A stretch of DNA of 64,000 nt from UBA935 sp031555615. GTDB taxonomy: Bacteria > Bacillota > Clostridia > Lachnospirales > Lachnospiraceae. This document shows, one piece after another, positions 60,603 to 64,000 of the stretch (positions within the stretch are counted from its first letter, which is position 1; each line of letters starts with the position of its first letter). The translations under genes were made by a program, and so were the position numbers. The notes beneath the pieces are model-generated. The model did no database searches. It was not told the origin of the DNA and saw only the letters and a program-made list of their open reading frames with translations. The stretch covers positions 1 to 64,000 of the forward strand of contig JAVBUF010000011.1 of NCBI GenBank assembly GCA_031555615.1, in the 5' to 3' direction.

Positions 60603-61535
60603 ATGGTAAATAAGGTGGGCGGAAGAAGCTTTAATTTATTTGCGGGAGATATTTCCCAGGGGAATTTATTGGGTATGCAAAAGAAAAAGGATAGTGGTTT
60701 GTTCGGAAGATCACCGGAAACCACGTCTCTGATAGATGCCAAAAGGCAGGAAATAAGAAAAAAAATCATGACTGTTATGGGGGATCAGTTTAAAAGCGAT
60801 CAGGTCTCTACCGATGCCATCAATGACGGCTACAAGCGGCTGGAGGGATATAAAGAAGTCATCGGCGAGATGAACGGTGAAATCAGGAAAATAAACGAGG
60901 CCCAGGCAGCCCTTCAGGAAGAACTGGAAATCACGGAAGACAGCCAGGAACATCAGGATTTGGAGCTTATGCGTAAAAACCGGGATAAGCCCTATTCTTT
61001 GACATTCGAAGAAAGGGAAAGGGCAAAGCAGCTGGAAAGTCAGCCGAAAACCTATTATCAGGAATTGAGCCTGGCTAATGATGAATTGAGAAATTACTAC
61101 AATGCTTTTAAAGAGGAGGCCCAAGAGGGAATCATGGCCACCAATGCCGAGATATCCGGTACCAAAGAGGGGCTCCTGAAGCAGCATGGCATGGCTGATG
61201 CCCAGGATCAAATGGCGGCCATCGAAAAGGCCGGAGCCGATGAGATCATCGGGATGCTGAAAGAAGCGGCCATGGAACATATCCAGGAAGAAATGGAAGA
61301 ACAGGTGGAAGACGCCAAAAAAGCTGCCGAAGAAAAGAAAGAGCAGGAAGAGAAGATCGAGGAAGCCAAGGCGGAAAGTGCAGAGCAGGGAGAGCAGGCC
61401 GTAGAAATTATGGATAATGCCATTCAGGCTGACAAAGATATGGATGAAGTGCAGGAGGAATTAAGCAAAATTCTCAAGGAAGCAGAGCTGCTGCCGGAAG
61501 ATCAGAAGGGATTGCTGATAGACAAACAGCTTTAA
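60603..61535 (+). CDS. Coiled-coil protein of unknown function, possibly flagella-linked
   Basis: A 310-residue hydrophilic protein without signal peptide or membrane segment. After a short apolar N terminus (VGGRSFNLFAGDISQGNLLGM) it is almost all helical, with charged coiled-coil stretches about 85-115 and 220-265 (EEMEEQVEDAKKAAEEKKEQEEK). No known domain is recognised. Its position between pseB and pseC and a sigma-28-like -10 suggest co-expression with flagella. It could be an exported axial or chaperone-like flagellar component, but that is inference. Confidence 0.65.
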   Translation: MVNKVGGRSFNLFAGDISQGNLLGMQKKKDSGLFGRSPETTSLIDAKRQEIRKKIMTVMGDQFKSDQVSTDAINDGYKRLEGYKEVIGEMNGEIRKINEAQAALQEELEITEDSQEHQDLELMRKNRDKPYSLTFEERERAKQLESQPKTYYQELSLANDELRNYYNAFKEEAQEGIMATNAEISGTKEGLLKQHGMADAQDQMAAIEKAGADEIIGMLKEAAMEHIQEEMEEQVEDAKKAAEEKKEQEEKIEEAKAESAEQGEQAVEIMDNAIQADKDMDEVQEELSKILKEAELLPEDQKGLLIDKQL

Positions 61536-61598
61536 AATAAAAAAATATTGGTATATTATAAGCGGCAGAAAAGGGACTGCCGGCTTGGCGGAGGGATG

Positions 61599-62318
61599 AT
61601 GTACCGTATTGCAATATGTGATGATGATGCTGCATTTGCAGAAGCGCTATGCAGTGGTTTGCGAAGGTGGGCGACAGGTAAATCTATAAATGTGGAAGTC
61701 ACATCTTTCTATGAGGGGACAGATTTGTTGGAAAATATAACAGAGTACGGACATTATCAGATTGTTTTTCTGGATGTGGAAATGGGAAAAATAAATGGTT
61801 TGTCTTTGGCCGCTAAAATTGCCGAAGGGAATGTCAGTACTCTGATTATTTTTGTGTCTGCATATGACAGTTATTTCCGGCAAGCTTACGAGGCGCACCC
61901 ATTCTATTTTTTTTCGAAACCCATCGGGATAAAAAAATTATATTCGGTTATGGATGATGCCATTGCCAAAATTGAAATTTATAAACAGAATATTCGATTT
62001 CGTTATAAAATGGTGCATTATTCCGTATTCATCAGTGAGATCCTTTATCTTTTCAGTGAAGGCCGGCGAATCGGCCTGATATGCCGGGATGGGAGAAGCT
62101 ATTGGTTTTACAAAAAGTTGGATGAGGTGGAAAAACAGATTGGTACAAAGACCGGTCTTTTTATCAGGATTCATAAATCATACTTAGTTAATACGCAGTA
62201 TATTAATATCTATCAATATGAGCATGTGGTTATGACTAACGGCCAAAGGCTTCCCATTAGCCAGAAAAGAAGAAAAAATGTACGAAAACAGCAGGGGAAG
62301 CTGTTGATGGATGTCTGA
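61599..62318 (+). CDS. LytTR family response regulator
   Basis: A 239-residue regulator of the AgrA/VirR type. The receiver domain has IAICDDD (acidic pocket), the phosphoacceptor D59 in FLDVEMG, SAYDSY, and lysine in FFSKPI. The LytTR DNA-binding domain covers about 135-235, ending IRIHKSYLVNTQYI and MTNGQRLPISQKRRKNVR. No sensor kinase adjoins it. The ribosome site GGAGGG fits ATG 61599; ATG 61596 and the longer frame to 61548 are less likely. Confidence 0.9.
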   Translation: MYRIAICDDDAAFAEALCSGLRRWATGKSINVEVTSFYEGTDLLENITEYGHYQIVFLDVEMGKINGLSLAAKIAEGNVSTLIIFVSAYDSYFRQAYEAHPFYFFSKPIGIKKLYSVMDDAIAKIEIYKQNIRFRYKMVHYSVFISEILYLFSEGRRIGLICRDGRSYWFYKKLDEVEKQIGTKTGLFIRIHKSYLVNTQYINIYQYEHVVMTNGQRLPISQKRRKNVRKQQGKLLMDV

Positions 62319-62613
62319 AACGGTTATTTATTACCAAAGGACATATTATTTTTTGCATTTTGCTAAAAAGAAATAAAAAATATCGGTAAGATGAAATGAC
62401 TAAGGGGAATAAGCATATCTATCATCCTTTCTTATGAGGCAGGCGGTGAGCCTGCCTAGTCTGTATGGAAAAATGCGGATTGTTACGTGCAGAAGCACAA
62501 ATTATTACATTTACATTCTGAAAAATGAATGGATAGTGTAATCTAATATGTGACATAGGGGTTCTAATATGCAGCTTTCCCGCATATAATAAAATAACGA
62601 GAGGATGAGAGTA
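62319..62613. other. Intergenic region with a hairpin and an imperfect dyad
   Basis: This 295-bp gap holds AGGCAGGC (62437-62444) with its complement GCCTGCCT (62450-62457), a strong stem without a U-tract. A dyad lies further on: ATTACA (62504-62509) with TGTAAT (62537-62542), and inside it CATTC (62514-62518) with GAATG (62527-62531). TATAAT (62585-62590) is a probable -10 for the next gene, but the -35 is poor (TTCTAA). No ORF is credible. Confidence 0.6.
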
Positions 62614-63189
62614 ATGTGGCAAACATACAGCGTACTATCCAAAAATAAGAAACCCCAAATTTCCAGGGAAGAATTTATGAATTATTATCATATCGAAGAA
62701 GCGGAAGTTCAAAAATGCGAATTGCAAAATTTTTTGGATTTTTTTGAAGTTTCAAAAGATGATTTACATATGAAATCGAAGGAAGAGGTTTTTTTAGCCT
62801 TACAAGGATTTCGCCTGGACAGGGAAGCGGAGCAGACGATCAGCGAAGAACAAAATCTTCTGGTAGTGGAAGATATCAAAGAAGTAGAATTCAGAGGTGT
62901 TTCGGGCGGCAAAAGGATATGTGGAAGAATTGATTTTGTGAATGGACGTTTGGAGTTCGATGGCCAGTCGCGGCCGCTTTTACATTCGGATAATTCGGTT
63001 TTGGTTCAGGCCCTGAGGGATGTCGGGTTGACGACGAATATATCGGCAGAGCAGGAGCTGGGGAAAAATGAAATTTGGGAATTTGAGATAAGGTGTGAAA
63101 ATGACATGAAAAGGTTAGTGCGGGCACCGATTGTGCATCCCAAAGTATTTTTGCAGATTATTGAAATGATAATGCTGCGCAGAGATTAG
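62614..63189 (+). CDS. Hypothetical protein between LytTR regulator and pseC
   Basis: A 191-residue soluble protein, ATG 62614 about eight bases after GAGAGGA (ATG 62605 possible). The N-terminal half is acidic and helical (FLDFFEVSKDDLHMKSKEEVFLALQGFRLDRE); the second half is beta-rich (VEFRGVSGGKRICGRIDFVNGRLEFDGQ). No signal, membrane segment or known motif is seen. It is monocistronic: its own -10 in front and a strong terminator behind. I do not recognise the family. Confidence 0.7.
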   Translation: MWQTYSVLSKNKKPQISREEFMNYYHIEEAEVQKCELQNFLDFFEVSKDDLHMKSKEEVFLALQGFRLDREAEQTISEEQNLLVVEDIKEVEFRGVSGGKRICGRIDFVNGRLEFDGQSRPLLHSDNSVLVQALRDVGLTTNISAEQELGKNEIWEFEIRCENDMKRLVRAPIVHPKVFLQIIEMIMLRRD

Positions 63190-63212
63190 TGTGTAAAAGT
63201 AATCCTATAGAG

Positions 63213-63246
63213 AAAAGCCGTTCCGTGTATAATGGGACGGCTTTTT
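63213..63246 (+). terminator. Terminator after the hypothetical gene
   Basis: AAAAGCCGTTCC (63213-63224) and GGGACGGCTTTT (63234-63245) form an 11-12 bp stem with one G-U, followed by T. Confidence 0.88.
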
Positions 63247-63255
63247 AATCTTTGG

Positions 63256-63284
63256 TTGAAATCAGGGACTGTTAAAGATATAAT
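63256..63284 (+). promoter_or_regulatory. Sigma-A promoter for pseC
   Basis: TTGAAA (63256-63261), 17 bp, TATAAT (63279-63284). The transcript would carry the inverted repeat at 63310-63343 in its leader. Confidence 0.75.
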
Positions 63285-63309
63285 AAAGCTATTACAGAAT
63301 TTGAGAGGG

Positions 63310-63343
63310 GTATAGTGTGGAAATTAATATTTTCACACTATAC
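63310..63343. repeat. Perfect 10-bp inverted repeat in the pseC leader
   Basis: GTATAGTGTG (63310-63319) and CACACTATAC (63334-63343) are exact complements with a 14-bp AT-rich spacer. The structure ends 20 bp before the pseC ATG, so it may be an operator or an RNA hairpin near the ribosome site. No T-tract follows, so it is not a typical terminator. Confidence 0.65.
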
Positions 63344-63363
63344 TGGCAAGAATGGAGATTAAA

Positions 63364-64000
63364 ATGGAAAAACCAGCTATTTGCGGTGGTACGCCTGTGC
63401 GGGACACCAAGATATTTTACGGACATCAATATATAGATGAAGCAGATATTCAAGCAGTGGTGGAGGTACTGCGCAGTGATAACCTGACCTGCGGGCCGAA
63501 AATCAGTGAGGTGGAAAGAAAATTGTGTGCCATAACCGGGGCCAGATATGCGGTAGTCTGCGCCAACGGAACGGCAGCCCTGCATATGGCCTGCCAGGCA
63601 GCCGGGATTAAAGAAGGGGAAGAGGTGATCACCACCCCCATAACCTTTGCGGCATCGGCAAATTGTGCACTGTATTGCGGTGCCAAACCGGTATTTGCGG
63701 ATATTAATGAAGAAACTTACAATATGGATCCCATGGCGGTAAAAGCATGTATTACACCCCGGACCAGGTCTGTGGTAGCAGTGGATTTTACCGGCCAGTC
63801 GGTAGAACTGGATGAGCTGCAAAAGATCTGCAAAGAGCATCAGCTGGTTCTCATCGAAGATGGTGCCCATGTCATCGGCACCAAATATAAAGGAAAAGCC
63901 AACGGTTCCATAGCAGACATGACCACTCTCAGTTTTCATCCGGTAAAAACCGTTACCAGCGGTGAAGGCGGCGCAGTGCTCACCGATAATGAGGAATATT
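63364..64000 (+). CDS. pseC: UDP-4-amino-4,6-dideoxy-AltNAc transaminase PseC (3' end cut by window)
   Basis: PLP-dependent aminotransferase of the DegT/DnrJ/EryC1 family; the first 212 residues are in the window and the frame stays open to the edge. GHQYIDEADIQAVVEVLRSDNLTCGPKI, ANGTAALHMACQAAG, TTPITFAASANC, EDGAHVIG and the PLP-lysine segment SFHPVKTVTSGEGGAV identify the PseC type. It acts on the PseB product. ATG 63364 follows GGAG; the in-frame ATG 63352 is possible. Confidence 0.92.
   Translation, partial: MEKPAICGGTPVRDTKIFYGHQYIDEADIQAVVEVLRSDNLTCGPKISEVERKLCAITGARYAVVCANGTAALHMACQAAGIKEGEEVITTPITFAASANCALYCGAKPVFADINEETYNMDPMAVKACITPRTRSVVAVDFTGQSVELDELQKICKEHQLVLIEDGAHVIGTKYKGKANGSIADMTTLSFHPVKTVTSGEGGAVLTDNEEY

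Noticed and set aside
1..64000. Insertion sequences, prophage or CRISPR arrays
   Set aside because: No transposase, integrase, phage protein, spaced direct-repeat array or attachment-site duplication was seen on reading the window.

Overview
The window looks like a chromosomal segment of a motile, Gram-positive, low-to-mid G+C anaerobe of the Clostridia, most likely Lachnospiraceae/Lachnospirales. The signs are the ireB-ruvX-DUF1292-fur-rnj block, a type III glutamine synthetase, mreB joined to flagellar rod genes, cdaA-cdaR-glmM, a stand-alone Spo0A output domain, strong AGGAGG-type ribosome sites and several TTG starts. No transposase, integrase, CRISPR array or rRNA is visible. The G+C balance seems even, so most of the window reads as resident chromosome.

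Layout: (1) 1-12.6 kb, housekeeping and tRNA modification: mtaB (cut by the window edge), ireB, ruvX, DUF1292, fur, RNase J, YlbF, a short MltG-like protein, trmR, a small type I toxin-antitoxin locus, a U32 protein (trhP-like), glnN, tRNA-Gln(CUG), an acyl-ACP thioesterase, an S1 protein (cvfB) and a CPBP protease. (2) 12.6-18.3 kb: yjfB (minus strand), a PucR/CdaR-type regulator, and the cell-separation set ftsE-ftsX-M23 hydrolase-S41 protease. (3) 18.6-24.6 kb: an orphan secreted protein, then uvrB-uvrA behind a LexA-type box. (4) 24.7-31.3 kb: mreB, two flagellar rod proteins and a rod-binding protein, then recD2, comF and a YvyF-type flagellar protein. (5) 31.3-38.3 kb: two membrane proteins of unknown role, cdaA-cdaR-glmM (c-di-AMP and wall precursor), HPr and leuA. 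(6) 38.4-64 kb: a DUF3048 lipoprotein, then a large surface-glycan region.

The glycan region supplies nucleotide sugars (rfbD for dTDP-rhamnose; manC, gmd and fcl for GDP-mannose to GDP-fucose; pseB and pseC for pseudaminic acid), a polyprenyl-phosphate sugar transferase that starts the repeat unit, about seven glycosyltransferases, two GT-C-like membrane proteins, an EpsG-type polymerase and a Wzz-like protein with what looks like a dead kinase domain. No flippase is in the window. A Spo0A DNA-binding-domain protein and an AraC regulator sit inside the region. A LytTR regulator, a coiled-coil protein with a sigma-28-like -10 element and one unknown protein lie between pseB and pseC. This suggests a link between surface glycan, flagella and developmental regulation.

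The most unusual small-scale object is the compact locus at 5963-6277. Two convergent promoters, a 28-residue hydrophobic peptide with a sequestered ribosome site, a shared bidirectional terminator and a matching hairpin at the 5' end of both predicted RNAs give a type I toxin-antitoxin layout. It sits between trmR and the U32 gene of the tRNA wobble-uridine pathway.
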